64,000 nucleotides of DNA from DAOPYU01 sp942493245 (lineage in GTDB: Bacteria; Sumerlaeota; Sumerlaeia; UBA8349): positions 1,860,001 to 1,924,000 of the forward strand of contig OW818685.1 in the NCBI GenBank assembly GCA_942493245.1. Reading direction: 5' to 3'. Under the pieces are notes generated by a model. That model searched no databases and was not told the origin of the DNA. It saw nothing but the letters and a program-made list of their open reading frames with translations. Below are positions 1 through 9,164 of the stretch, piece after piece. The position numbers were made by a program, and so were the translations under genes. How positions within the stretch are numbered: position 1 is the first letter of the stretch; the number at the start of each line of letters is the position of its first letter.

Positions 1-1704
1 TGGGAGGTGGTGGAAGTACGTCAATACACCGATGTCACCGGTCCGCAAGGCATCCGGCCCACTTCCGACGGAGTCAACCTTCCGCTCTGGACCATCGGCT
101 GGGACAAGCGGGCGGTGCGCCTGAAGGTGCTCGATGCGGGAAAGTTCCACACCTATCTTCTCCCCAAGGGGTGCCTCAACAACGACGCTTCGCACGGCTG
201 GTTCACCGAGTGGCCCCGCATCCGAGAAATTGGGGACGGGAAAGCCCTGCTCGACATGCATGGCCTGTTTTTCGATTTTCCGCTCTCCTTCAAGCCCGGC
301 CATACCGCCGGACTTCGTCCCCTGGGTCGCCATCTGCGTTACATTCCCGACTTCTGCAACTGGAACGGTCGCCTCGTTCTTGCCACGGACGAGGCGAGTA
401 TTCAGGGCAATTCGCTTTGCGGGCAACCCCAGTCCAATCTCTGGTTTGGTCGGTATGAGGACTTGAAGACCTGGGGCGATGCTTCCGCGGCTGGCGCCAT
501 CTGGGTCCAAGACCAAGTCCAACCCGGTGTTTTCTCCGACCCCTTCCTGGTCAAAGGCTTTAAAAAAAGCATCGGCCACTTTGCCAGCGATACCGACTGC
601 GTTTTTACGGTTGAGGCCGACGTTCTGGGAGATGGGAAATGGACACCGTACACCGCCGTCCAAGTCGCTGCCAACGGGTATGCTCCGCATCTTTTCCCAG
701 CCGACTTCGACGCCCAATGGATTCGGGTGAAGTCCGACACCTCCTGTACGGCTTCCGTCAGTTTTCACTTTTCCGACACGCGATTCCATGACCCGAACGG
801 CAGAGGAAAGGACGCCTTCGCCGCCCTCGCCGACGTGGGTGACGCCGACAAGCCTCTGACTCATCTTCTCTTTCCCTCCAATAAAAGTCGCGACCTGGAA
901 CTCATCTCCCTGGAAAAGGGACAGGCTGTCCGTTATGATCGGCTCAATTCTGAAACCTTTCAATTTTCGAAAAGTGAGGATGATGCCGCGTTGCTCAAGC
1001 GCCTCGACACTGTGCCCGATTTCACCGTGGACGCAGCCTCGGTCGTCATCAAAAGTGAGGGCAAGACTCTCCGCCTCCCCAAAGGCAATCCCGCTTTCGA
1101 TCAGGCGTTTACGGACGGTTGGCCCCGGTCCCATCGCGAAGTCGAGTCCGAGCGCCTTCTGGCCAACATCCACGGCACCTTTTACGAAGTTCCCTTCTGG
1201 ATCGTCGGGCAGCCGGGTATCTACTACAAGATGAAACCCGTCTGCTCTCACAACAAGCAGATCATGGACTACGCCACGTGGCGCGGTCTTCTCATTCTTT
1301 CCGGGGTCAAGCCCGCCGCTGACGCCGCCCACAACCTCTTCAAATCCGCCGACGGTCGGCAGGCGCTCTGGGCCGGGGGCATTGACGACCTCTGGCAACT
1401 GGGTAAACCGGTCGGCCACGGGGGGCCCTGGTACAACACCTCCGTCAAGGCCAACACCCCCTCCGATCCCTACCTGATGAACGGCTATGACCGGAAAATA
1501 CTGACCCTCAAGTCCGACACGGATTGTACCGTCACGGTCGAGATAGACTTCGATCTTCAAAGCGGTTTCCACAAGTACCGCACGTTCCAATTGAAATCGG
1601 GCGTAGAAGAGAACTGGACATTCCCGGACGGTTTTGCCGCTCACTGGGTTCGGTTCGGGACTGATCGGGATTGCACGGCCACGGCGCAGCTGCTTTATGA
1701 ATAA
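1..1704 (+). CDS. Hypothetical protein with internally duplicated domain (5' truncated)
   Basis: The reading frame is open to the first base of the window, so the true start lies upstream; the first in-window GTG at 7 has no supporting ribosome-binding site. About 568 codons are visible. The protein is two diverged copies of one module: residues ~35-260 and ~340-565 each carry a GWPR/EWPR segment, a conserved NLWF or NLFK stretch, a SDPFLV/SDPYLM motif and a closing segment with SDTDC and WIRV/WVRF. It has no membrane segment in the visible part. I do not recognise a named family; the modules look beta-rich and could bind carbohydrate, but that is inference. It ends at a TAA, and the next gene begins about 300 bases on. 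Confidence 0.75.
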   Translation, partial: WEVVEVRQYTDVTGPQGIRPTSDGVNLPLWTIGWDKRAVRLKVLDAGKFHTYLLPKGCLNNDASHGWFTEWPRIREIGDGKALLDMHGLFFDFPLSFKPGHTAGLRPLGRHLRYIPDFCNWNGRLVLATDEASIQGNSLCGQPQSNLWFGRYEDLKTWGDASAAGAIWVQDQVQPGVFSDPFLVKGFKKSIGHFASDTDCVFTVEADVLGDGKWTPYTAVQVAANGYAPHLFPADFDAQWIRVKSDTSCTASVSFHFSDTRFHDPNGRGKDAFAALADVGDADKPLTHLLFPSNKSRDLELISLEKGQAVRYDRLNSETFQFSKSEDDAALLKRLDTVPDFTVDAASVVIKSEGKTLRLPKGNPAFDQAFTDGWPRSHREVESERLLANIHGTFYEVPFWIVGQPGIYYKMKPVCSHNKQIMDYATWRGLLILSGVKPAADAAHNLFKSADGRQALWAGGIDDLWQLGKPVGHGGPWYNTSVKANTPSDPYLMNGYDRKILTLKSDTDCTVTVEIDFDLQSGFHKYRTFQLKSGVEENWTFPDGFAAHWVRFGTDRDCTATAQLLYE

Positions 1705-2012
1705 TCGTTCATGGGGTGAAAGATAAGTCGTTTGGGGTGTTGGGGATGGTAAGAACCTTGTGGACATTCTAATCGAGTCAACGGTGGAGACGTCGGGTGG
1801 GATGGCGAACTTGTGTGACGATCTCCCTGTAACGTTCTGATTTTCTCATCTACCTGTTGGTCCCATGTGTCTGAACAGAGGGGAACCTCGTACTCATATC
1901 TGCTCCGGTGATATGAGGCGCTTCTTCTTGACACAGAAAGATGTTTTCTCTAAAACTGAATCCAGAATCAGGAATAGGGTCGGGAAAAATGTGAGAAGAG
2001 GGATATGGGAAA
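1705..2012. other. Intergenic region without a recognised gene
   Basis: About 300 bases between the duplicated-domain protein and the pentapeptide-repeat protein. Only short overlapping frames of about 60-80 codons exist on both strands and none has a convincing ribosome-binding site or recognisable product. The last 20 bases hold a GAGGGA site serving the next gene. No clear terminator or promoter was identified. Confidence 0.5.
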
Positions 2013-2678
2013 ATGATTCGGAGCATATTCGGATGGATCAAGACGGGCTATAAGCGCTGGCGCGCCAGGGAAGACGAAGTGTTTGAGTGGTGGGCATCCC
2101 TGATTCCCGGCAGCAATCCCGGTAGCGCTTTTATGTTGGTGTGTCTTGTCGTAATCTCCGTTCCCTATTTTCTGTGTGTTCATTTCCTGGATTCCGGGAT
2201 CATCCGGGAATATATATCGCCTCTGTATCATGCTTCGATCTTGATAAGTTTTTGTGTGAGCATGTCCATTATGACCCGCTGGAAATCCCGGGTTCCGGCG
2301 TCTCCCCAGGAGGGAATTCAGCCCTTTCTCGAGAAATGCGCCAGACGGTCTGTTTCACTCGAGGAGATTACGTTGTCGGGTGTCGTTCTGATCAACGCGC
2401 AGCTTCAGGGCGCGTTTCTCAAAGGGGCTGGTCTCAAAGGCGCCAATCTGGCGTTTGCCAATCTGGAAGGCGCGAATCTCGATGGCGCCTGCCTGGAGAA
2501 GGCGACTCTCACAAAGGCCAATTTTTCGGGAGTCAGTCTGGTGGAAACGGACCTGACGAATACCGATTTGTCCCAGGTCAGGGGGTTGACTCCGGATCAG
2601 CTGACTTCGGCCAGGGGAAACGCGTCGACCCAACTGCCTGCCGGGCTCGCACGCCCGACTCATTGGTTTTCTTTCTGA
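2013..2678 (+). CDS. Pentapeptide-repeat membrane protein
   Basis: 221 residues. The N-terminal half holds two hydrophobic segments (about residues 38-60 and 70-90), predicted to anchor the protein in the membrane. From about residue 118 to 195 there is a run of A(N/D)LxG-like five-residue repeats (for example GANLAFANLEGANLDGA), which in this family fold into a right-handed quadrilateral beta-helix. The start is the ATG at 2013, preceded by GAGGGA about 10 bases upstream. Pentapeptide-repeat proteins are diverse and most lack a known function; fusion to membrane segments is common. The binding partner cannot be inferred from the neighbours. The fold is secure; no function is assigned. Confidence 0.85.
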   Translation: MIRSIFGWIKTGYKRWRAREDEVFEWWASLIPGSNPGSAFMLVCLVVISVPYFLCVHFLDSGIIREYISPLYHASILISFCVSMSIMTRWKSRVPASPQEGIQPFLEKCARRSVSLEEITLSGVVLINAQLQGAFLKGAGLKGANLAFANLEGANLDGACLEKATLTKANFSGVSLVETDLTNTDLSQVRGLTPDQLTSARGNASTQLPAGLARPTHWFSF

Positions 2679-3178
2679 AGGCCGATCCTCTTCCTTTTCT
2701 GGTAACCTATTAACAGTCTGTTACATGCGGTGGGTTTTCTTCTGGAACCGCAACGGCAGGAAACTGCGAAAATCGCGAAAAACACGAAAAAAGAGTGTTT
2801 TGTGTCTCACGCGGTTCCCCTTATAGAAGTTGACTGAAGGCTTGTCTTTCCTGAATAATCCTCCTTATTGGGTCTGAGTGGGAAAAGTGCAGATCGGACG
2901 GAACCCTTTCACCATTCGCTGTTCGGGGTTTTCCAAGCCAAAATTTCTTGTCGGGACGGGTTTCAAACCCGCCCCGACGAATGGGAACCCCCTTCTCGGG
3001 GGAGCGACTGGCGCCTAAAGGCATAAAGGCTTACGATCGGACTATCCATTTCGGGTTTGTTCTGCGATTCTGGTGTTTGTGCCGCCTTGTTAAGGCGGTG
3101 CGGGGACTGGTTTCCGATGGAATCCGGAAAGAGTGGGTTTGTCCCGCGGGGTTTCCTATTTCAAATTGGGGAGTTGTC
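2679..3178. other. Intergenic region with degenerate repeats
   Basis: Five hundred bases between the pentapeptide-repeat gene and the pseudouridine synthase. The frame of the downstream gene stays open to 2948, but the extension has no family similarity and crosses a palindrome, so it is not counted as coding. Visible content: a GCGAAAA/ACGAAAA repeat run at about 2768-2795 and a near-perfect palindrome at 2950-2978. A GGGGAG ribosome-binding site lies just before the ATG at 3179. No other gene is supported. Confidence 0.5.
2950..2978. repeat. REP-like palindrome
   Basis: Two 14-base arms (2950-2963 and 2965-2978) are inverted complements with one mismatch and a single-base centre. The palindrome is GC-rich, intergenic, and similar in style to other GGCGGG-type hairpins in this window (about 17307-17328 and inside the two 230-bp repeats). 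It could form a hairpin in RNA or be a repetitive extragenic palindrome. Confidence 0.55.
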
Positions 3179-3964
3179 ATGGCCAAGCATTCGAATTCGG
3201 GTTCGCGCCATCTGCCGCGCGGGCTTTCGATTCTGTACGAGGATCGGGATATTCTGGTGGTGGACAAACCCGCCGGGTTGTTGACGATTGCCACGGACGC
3301 CGAGAAAGAGCGCACGGCGTATCACCACCTGACTGAGTATGTCCGGAAGGGACAGGCGCGTTCCCGCAATCGGATTTTCATTGTTCACCGGTTGGATCGG
3401 GAGACTTCCGGGGTGCTTGCTTTCGCCAAAACTGAGGAGGCGAAGTTCACGCTTCAGGAACATTGGGAGGAGACGGAAAAGACCTATCTGGCGGTGGTTC
3501 CGGGGCATTTGACCCGGCCTGAAGGGGTGATCGAGAGTTACCTGGCGGAGAATACGGCCCACGTGGTTTATTCCACGAACAACCCGGAAAAGGGGAAGTG
3601 GTCGCGGACGGCGTATCGGGTGGTGCGCGAGACGAAGGAACACTCGTTGCTGGAGGTGGACCTGCTGACGGGGCGCAAGCACCAGATTCGCGTCCACCTG
3701 GCCAATATAGGCCACCCCGTGGTGGGGGACAAAAAATACGGTCAGACCCCCGATTCCCACGGGCGTCTGGCGCTCCACGCGCACCGTCTTGCGTTTGCGC
3801 ATCCGTTCACGGGGCGGCGGCTTCAGTTCGAGGCGAAGGTCCCTTCGCATTTCTACAAGATGGTCGGGAGTATCGAGTCGTCGGAGAAAATATCGAATCC
3901 TCCGGTTTCATCGGATGGAGAGACGGCCCGAATCGAGACGGCTCAAAAGCCGGATCAGAACTGA
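3179..3964 (+). CDS. RluA/RsuA-superfamily pseudouridine synthase
   Basis: 261 residues from the ATG at 3179, chosen because GGGGAG lies 5 bases upstream and family similarity begins only after it. The enzyme converts uridine to pseudouridine in rRNA or tRNA in the cytoplasm. The signature HRLDRETSG (about residues 62-70) contains the catalytic aspartate. YEDRDILVVDKPAGLL near the N-terminus and LLTGRKHQIRVHLA further on are typical RluA family blocks. There is no S4 domain, so it is a single-domain form and the exact target base cannot be assigned. The gene converges with the MBOAT gene: the two 3' ends overlap by 10 bases. Family assignment is firm; RluA, RluC, RluD or TruC specificity is open. 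Confidence 0.93.
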   Translation: MAKHSNSGSRHLPRGLSILYEDRDILVVDKPAGLLTIATDAEKERTAYHHLTEYVRKGQARSRNRIFIVHRLDRETSGVLAFAKTEEAKFTLQEHWEETEKTYLAVVPGHLTRPEGVIESYLAENTAHVVYSTNNPEKGKWSRTAYRVVRETKEHSLLEVDLLTGRKHQIRVHLANIGHPVVGDKKYGQTPDSHGRLALHAHRLAFAHPFTGRRLQFEAKVPSHFYKMVGSIESSEKISNPPVSSDGETARIETAQKPDQN

Positions 3965-5350
3965 AAATAGATGAATTTGGATTTCCCGAACACGCCAAAC
4001 AGGATGATGGCCATGACGAGCAGGTAATAGAGCGGCCAGCGGACGATTTTCGGCTGGGCGCACAGCAGGTCGGGGAGCGATTTTTCTCCGCGCAGCGCGT
4101 CAAAGGTCCAGATGAAGGCGATCCCCCCCAGGGCGATCAGGTATTCGATGGAGAAGGGGATCTGGTGCAAATCGAGGAAGTGGATGCCGAGGTTCCGGAG
4201 GATTTGGAATGCGTCCCCGACGCTGTTGGCACGGAAGAAGATCCAGGAGAACACGAGCAGGTGGAACGTCAGGAATATCTGAACGCCAGTTCTGATCCCG
4301 GATTTAGGTTGTTTGGAACGTTTCTGTTTTTTCTTTGCGAGTCCCGCCCAGAGCACGGGAGCGGAGAGGTAGATCCCGTGTAACAATCCCCAGATGACAA
4401 ACCCCCAACTGACGCCGTGCCAGAGGCCGGAAATCAGGAAGGTGATGAGCAGGGCCAGAACGGTCCCGCCGGTTCGCCAGTTGCGCCACTGCATCTGCAT
4501 CGGTTTGAAGAGGTAATCGAGAATCCAGCGGGAGAACGAGATGTGCCAGCGGCGCCAGAAATCGGTGACCGAGGTGGCCAGGTAGGGGCTGTTGAAGTTC
4601 TGGGTCAGGCGGATGTTGAAGAGCCGGGCGGAACCGAGCGCCATGTCCGTGTACCCGGAGAAATCACAGTAGATCTGGAACGCGTAGAAATAGAGGGACA
4701 GAAGAAGGGAGAGGCCGGTGTGGGCCTGTACGTCTTCGAACACCGGGTCCACAAAGGTTCCCAACCGGTCGGCGATGACGACCTTTTTGAACAGGCCCCA
4801 GGCGAAAAGGAGCAGTCCCATCCGCATGTTCTCGTAGTCGAAGCGATAGGGGGTCTTGAGTTGGGGCAGGAGATCTCCGGCGCGCTCGATGGGCCCCTGG
4901 AGGAGTTTGGGGAAGAACGCCATGTAGAGGGCAAAGTCGTCCAGACGTTTTTCCGGCTTTTCGATCTCCAGGTAAAGATCCGCCAGGTAGGAGATGGCCT
5001 GGAACACATAATAGGAAACGCCGATGGAGACCCAGATTCCGCTGGAGGCGGAAGGAAGGAACGGCAAGCTTCTTGAACAGCAGGAGAACCAGCGCATTGC
5101 CCGCCACCCCGCTCCAGAAAACCACTTTTCGGACGCGTTCGGTCTGGTTGGCCTCCAGTTTGCGCCCGATCAGCCAAGTGAAGACAATGACGAACCCCAG
5201 GACCCCGAGGAGATAGGGCACCTGGAGTGTGGCGTAAAACCCGGCGCTGGCCAGAAGCAGAATCCCCGTGCGCGCACGTTGGCCGGTCAGGGCGAAGACG
5301 AGGTACACCAGGGGAAGAAACAGGGCGTAGGAAAGGGAATTGAAAGCCAT
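3955..5350 (-). pseudogene. MBOAT-family O-acyltransferase (AlgI-like), frameshifted
   Basis: Members of this family are polytopic membrane proteins that transfer acyl (often acetyl) groups to extracellular polysaccharides or lipids. The start is the ATG ending at 5350, with AAGGAG about 14 bases upstream. The first ~95 residues (MAFNSLSYALFLPLVYLVF and onward) run in one frame to LLLFKKL; the rest, beginning PFLPSASSGIWVSIGVSYY, continues in the +1 frame and ends at 3955. The switch maps near 5065, so one extra base (or two missing) separates two halves of a protein that would total about 465 residues, the usual AlgI-like length. The second half has the family hallmarks: SGYTDMALGSARLF, TDFWRRWHISFSRW, SGLWHG with the conserved histidine, and a second WGxxHG. 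It lies next to a sialate O-acetylesterase on the same strand. A real mutation, sequencing error or programmed shift cannot be told apart here. Confidence 0.85.
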
Positions 5351-5425
5351 CGGGAAATCGAGAACTCCTTGGGGTGCATCTGACTCGAACGAAAGGTAAC
5401 AGAAAACGGGCGCCGCTGAAAGCAG

Positions 5426-5461
5426 GAACTTCCCGCGACTCGGATGAATCGCGGGAAGTTC
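5426..5461. terminator. Strong hairpin between esterase and MBOAT genes
   Basis: A 13-base perfect stem (5426-5438 with 5449-5461) and a 10-base loop sit between the stop of the sialate O-acetylesterase and the start of the MBOAT gene, both on the minus strand. No T-run follows on the minus strand, so it may be a weak terminator or a transcript-stabilising hairpin rather than a classical intrinsic terminator. Confidence 0.5.
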
Positions 5462-5496
5462 TTTGGGTCAAATGGGTTTTGTTCTCTCGTGTGGAC

Positions 5497-7194
5497 TCAC
5501 CACTGGTCTGTGCGGAAGGGGAGCGCGGGAAGCCCGGCCTTGTTGCGCAGGTTCGGTTCGGCCCGCTGATCCCAACCGAAACGCACCGCGACGGGCTTGG
5601 CGACGCTGGGACTGGAGACGACGACCGTCTTGCCCTCAACCGTCGCTTCGGCGTTGACGAAGTTCTTGTCCTCACCGGCGATCTGGAAGAAGTTCAGCGC
5701 CTTGCCGTCGCGCGATTCCAGACCGGCGCCCACCAGATCGAACGAGATGCGGATCTTGTTCTTTTCGACCTTCATGGACTTGTACATCGGTCCGCAGTAC
5801 ACCAGGTCTTTCTTGCCATAGGTGTTGGCCAAAGCCCAGAGAGCGAGGCGTTTGCCCACGTCCTGTTTGTTGGCTGGGTGGATGTCGCGCAGGTTGGAGA
5901 TGTCCATCGTGGGGGCGATGCCGGTGTTGGGAATCTGGAGGGCGGCCATCTGGGCTTCCCACAGGGCGGGAAGAGTACCGGGTACTTTGTCGTCGCCGTA
6001 GATGAACGGAGCAATCTGAACGAAGAGGAAGGGGAAGCGGTCCTGCTGCCACACCCGACGCCAGCCGTTGATGAGCGCTTTCATTTTTTCGTAATAGAGC
6101 ATCCCCTCGCCGTTGTTCGACTCGCCCTGGTACCAGATGGCTCCACGGATTGCGAAAGGCACAATGGCGTGGATCATGCCGTTGTAGAGGGCGGTGGGCT
6201 GCTGGCAGTCGGTGATGGTCGCTTGCGCCGGGTTGGGCATGGCGGGCAGGGGCGCTCCGGCTTCGAGGGCGCGGCGCGTGGCATCGGTCCATGCCTGCCA
6301 CTCCGGTTGGTTCTTGCTCACGTTCTGGCGGTACTGGTTGTCCAGGTCGTTGATCGTTTTGCAGATGTCCTGAAGTTTCGGATTGGCGGCGAAGCCCACG
6401 GGCGGGGTCCACGGCTCGATGCGGGTGCCTCCCCAGGCGCTCTCGATGAGGCCCACGGGGATGTTGAGTTCCTTGTGGAGTTCACGGCCAAAGAAGTAGG
6501 CGACGGCCGAGAAACCGGGAACCGTCTGGGGTGTGCAGATTTGCCAGGTGGCGTTGACGTCGTCGGTGGGCAGTTGCGCCACGAATTTCGGGATGTTGAA
6601 CAGGCGGATGTTGGGGTAGTTCGCTGCGGCGATTTCTGTCTGCGCGTTGTTCGAACCGCCCACGCTCATCTCCATGTTCGACTGCCCGGAGCCGATCCAG
6701 ACTTCCCCGACCAGGACGTTCTTGATCTCAATCGTCTTGGCGGCACTGACGGTCAGGGTCTGGGGTTCTGCGCTGGGCTTGACGGGGTCCAGGACCACTT
6801 TCCACTGGCCCTGGGGGGTGGCGGTGGTGGCTTTTTCCTGAGCGCCCAGTTTCACCTTGACGATTTCACCCGGGGTGGCCCATCCCCAGACCGGGAGGGG
6901 CTTGCCATGCTGAAGAACCATGTTGTCGCCGAAGACTTTCGGGAGGCGCAGTTCGGGGGCCAGAAGGGGCGAGGGGGCCACGACACTCATGGGGGTGGCC
7001 ATCGGGCGGCCACAGGCCATGCGGGCCGCGCAACTGCAGGATTTCTGCATGGGACAGCCTTTTTTGTTTTGCATCTGGCACTGGGGAGTGTTCTTTCTCA
7101 ATGCCGACTGGTGGAACTTCTTGATCGGGCACTGGCAGGCGGCCAGAAATCCCACGCTCAGGAGGAGCATGCACACAAGCAGGATTCGTTTCAT
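5497..7194 (-). CDS. Sialate O-acetylesterase-family lipoprotein
   Basis: 565 residues. The start is the ATG ending at 7194, where AAGGAG lies 9 bases upstream and a signal peptide begins at once (MKRILLVCMLLLSVGFLAAC); the 52-codon upstream extension is rejected. FLAAC is a lipobox, so the mature protein is probably lipid-anchored at the cysteine. A short cysteine-rich stretch (about eight Cys in residues 20-65) follows. The rest matches the SGNH-type family PF03629: a beta-sandwich region, WIGSGQSNMEM with the catalytic serine in GQSNM (about residues 170-180), then IWYQGESN and a late DIHPANK segment providing the histidine. The family removes O-acetyl groups from sialic acids or other sugars in the envelope or outside the cell. 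It lies upstream of the broken MBOAT gene on the same strand. Confidence 0.92.
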   Translation of the reverse strand: MKRILLVCMLLLSVGFLAACQCPIKKFHQSALRKNTPQCQMQNKKGCPMQKSCSCAARMACGRPMATPMSVVAPSPLLAPELRLPKVFGDNMVLQHGKPLPVWGWATPGEIVKVKLGAQEKATTATPQGQWKVVLDPVKPSAEPQTLTVSAAKTIEIKNVLVGEVWIGSGQSNMEMSVGGSNNAQTEIAAANYPNIRLFNIPKFVAQLPTDDVNATWQICTPQTVPGFSAVAYFFGRELHKELNIPVGLIESAWGGTRIEPWTPPVGFAANPKLQDICKTINDLDNQYRQNVSKNQPEWQAWTDATRRALEAGAPLPAMPNPAQATITDCQQPTALYNGMIHAIVPFAIRGAIWYQGESNNGEGMLYYEKMKALINGWRRVWQQDRFPFLFVQIAPFIYGDDKVPGTLPALWEAQMAALQIPNTGIAPTMDISNLRDIHPANKQDVGKRLALWALANTYGKKDLVYCGPMYKSMKVEKNKIRISFDLVGAGLESRDGKALNFFQIAGEDKNFVNAEATVEGKTVVVSSPSVAKPVAVRFGWDQRAEPNLRNKAGLPALPFRTDQW

Positions 7195-7719
7195 TTCTCT
7201 CGGACTCCTTACTTCTACGACAAGTTGGGTTTGCATGGGTAACGAACGGCCCCAGGGCATGCGTTCGACAATGACCGATTTCGATTCTTGTATCGGGGAG
7301 ACCCCAACCACTTTAAGTGTAACTGTAAGTGGGTCGGAGCCGAGATTCAAGGGTTTTTGTCAGAGAAGGCGGACCGAGGCCTTCTGGATGGTCTGAATGC
7401 CCGGGGGAGTTCCTGATGCAACATTCCGGGAGCGGCGTGGGGCGAATGGAGGGTTCTTTTTTCCAATTCGGAAATCTGGAGTCTGTTCCCGTAACGCCCG
7501 GAGCAGGGATTTTCTCCGGTTTTTCAATGAATTGTGTAACAGGAATAAATTCAGCACGATGTCAAGATGGCGCGCATTTTCTTTATATTTCTGTTGCGTT
7601 CCTCGAAAAGCGGGGGTAATTTCTCCTACGGCCTAATTGTGGGGTAACCTGTCATCTCGCAAGACCGCCCAATTATACCTGGTTCAATGGTGGTTCAAGA
7701 ATCGGCAAGGAGAAAGAAC
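7195..7719. other. Divergent intergenic region, esterase / purA
   Basis: About 525 bases separate the minus-strand esterase from plus-strand purA, so promoters for both should lie here. A partial palindrome with 6-base arms CCACTT/AAGTGG (7308-7332) is a possible operator. AAGGAG at 7707-7712 is the purA ribosome-binding site. Open frames of 65-96 codons exist but none looks like a real protein. I cannot place either promoter with confidence and see no purine riboswitch. Confidence 0.5.
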
Positions 7720-9012
7720 GTGTCTGCACTGGTGATTATCGGAACCCAATGGGGGGATGAAGGAAAAGGGAAGATTGTGGATATCATCTCGCGCGAGGCG
7801 CAGGTGGTCGCCCGTTATCAGGGGGGGAACAATGCCGGCCATACCGTCGTAGATGGCGACAAGAAGTATATCCTGCACCTGATCCCGTCCGGTATTCTGC
7901 ACGAAAATTGCCTCTGCTTTATCGGAAATGGCGTGGTGGTGGACCCGGAAGCGCTTGAGAAGGAGATTCTCGAAATGGAAGCGGTCGGGTTCTCCTCCGT
8001 GCGCAACCGGTTGAAGATCGCCGATGGCGCCCACCTGGTGCTGCCCTACCATCGCCTGCTCGATGCGGCGCAGGAAAAACTGCGCGGCAAGGGGAAGATC
8101 GGCACCACTGGACGCGGGATCGGATGCACCTATGGCGACAAGGCCACGCGCCTCGGGTTGCGCCTGGGCGATCTGCGCTACCCGGATGTGGTTCGGCGCA
8201 AGATCCACGCAATGGCCGATTTCTATGAACCGATGTTTCAGAATGTTTACCATGAGCCGATTCCGTCCGCCGATGCGGTGGTGGAGGAGGTCCTGAAGGT
8301 CGCGGACCTGATGGTGCCGATGCTGGTGGACGGGGTGGCGTGGATCAACGAGCAGGTGGACGCGGGCAAGCGCATCCTGATCGAAGGCGCGCAGGGGGTG
8401 TTGCTCGATATAGACCACGGAACCTACCCGTATGTGACGTCGTCGAACCCCTCGACGGGCGGGGTGTGTACGGGTCTGGGACTCAGCCCCAAGAAAGTCG
8501 GGCGGGTCATGGGGGTCACCAAGGCCTACACGACGCGGGTGGGGGAGGGACCGTTCCCGACCGAGTTTGATGCCGAGTTCGGTGAAAAAATCCGGACGAT
8601 CGGCGCCGAGTTTGGCGCCACGACGGGCCGTCCGCGCCGCTGCGGGTGGTTCGACGCGGTGGCGGTTCGCCGGTCGGTTCTGGTTGGCGGGATGGATGAA
8701 ATCGTTCTGACGAAAATTGACGTGCTCGACCAGATCGAGACGGTGAAGATCGGCGTGGCCTATCGGATTGACGGGAAGGAACTGTCGGTTTTCCCTTCGT
8801 ACCTGAACGCCGATACGCCGGTGGAAGTGGTGTACGAGGAGATGCCCGGTTGGCAGGCGCCCGTGGGCGGTTGCATGACCTACGAGCAGCTGCCCCTGAA
8901 CGCGCGCCGCTACATCGAGCGCATCGAGGAATTGCTCAAGGTGCCCGTCTCGGTGGTGTCGGTGGGCGCCGACCGCAATGGCACGATCATCCGCAAGGCG
9001 TCGTTCTTCTGA
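7720..9012 (+). CDS. purA: Adenylosuccinate synthetase
   Basis: 430 residues, the usual length. It joins aspartate to IMP using GTP, the first of two steps from IMP to AMP, in the cytoplasm. I chose the GTG at 7720 because AAGGAG (7707-7712) is 7 bases upstream and the family starts just before this point (VIIGTQWGDEGKGK, the GTP-binding loop). An in-frame ATG at 7687 would add 11 residues without a ribosome-binding site. Other signatures are GGNNAGHTV, the GTTGRGIG segment binding IMP, QGVLLDIDHGTYPYVTSSN and GRPRRCGWFD. purB is not nearby, and the gene appears to stand alone. Confidence 0.98.
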   Translation: MSALVIIGTQWGDEGKGKIVDIISREAQVVARYQGGNNAGHTVVDGDKKYILHLIPSGILHENCLCFIGNGVVVDPEALEKEILEMEAVGFSSVRNRLKIADGAHLVLPYHRLLDAAQEKLRGKGKIGTTGRGIGCTYGDKATRLGLRLGDLRYPDVVRRKIHAMADFYEPMFQNVYHEPIPSADAVVEEVLKVADLMVPMLVDGVAWINEQVDAGKRILIEGAQGVLLDIDHGTYPYVTSSNPSTGGVCTGLGLSPKKVGRVMGVTKAYTTRVGEGPFPTEFDAEFGEKIRTIGAEFGATTGRPRRCGWFDAVAVRRSVLVGGMDEIVLTKIDVLDQIETVKIGVAYRIDGKELSVFPSYLNADTPVEVVYEEMPGWQAPVGGCMTYEQLPLNARRYIERIEELLKVPVSVVSVGADRNGTIIRKASFF

Positions 9013-9047
9013 TTCGTTTAAGGTAAGTGCTTTCTTCTGGTTTTCAT

Positions 9048-9097
9048 GGGCCGGTATCGCGAGCAATGGGATCAACTCCCGGTTCGGGTACCGGCCC
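9048..9097 (+). terminator. Possible purA terminator hairpin
   Basis: Nine-base perfect inverted repeat (9048-9056 with 9089-9097) with a 32-base loop, about 35 bases after the purA stop, followed by a G/T-rich stretch. The large loop and short T-tract make it a weak candidate. Confidence 0.3.
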
Positions 9098-9164
9098 GGT
9101 TGTTTGCGGCGCCTGCCGGCGTGAAAATGAGAAAGGTCTTCTCGAAACTTTTTCCACGATCGGC

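Noticed and set aside
2948..3178. N-terminal extension of the pseudouridine synthase
   Set aside because: It crosses a palindrome, lacks family similarity, and a good ribosome-binding site precedes the ATG at 3179.
5374..7242. Long plus-strand open frame of 622 codons opposite the esterase
   Set aside because: It is the complement of a well-supported lipoprotein gene and has no family similarity or ribosome-binding site.
7195..7719. Purine riboswitch upstream of purA
   Set aside because: I could not find the conserved aptamer core or a sequestering hairpin next to the ribosome-binding site.
7684..9075. Minus-strand open frame of 463 codons opposite purA
   Set aside because: purA motifs are unambiguous on the plus strand; the opposite product is Arg/His-rich with no domain.
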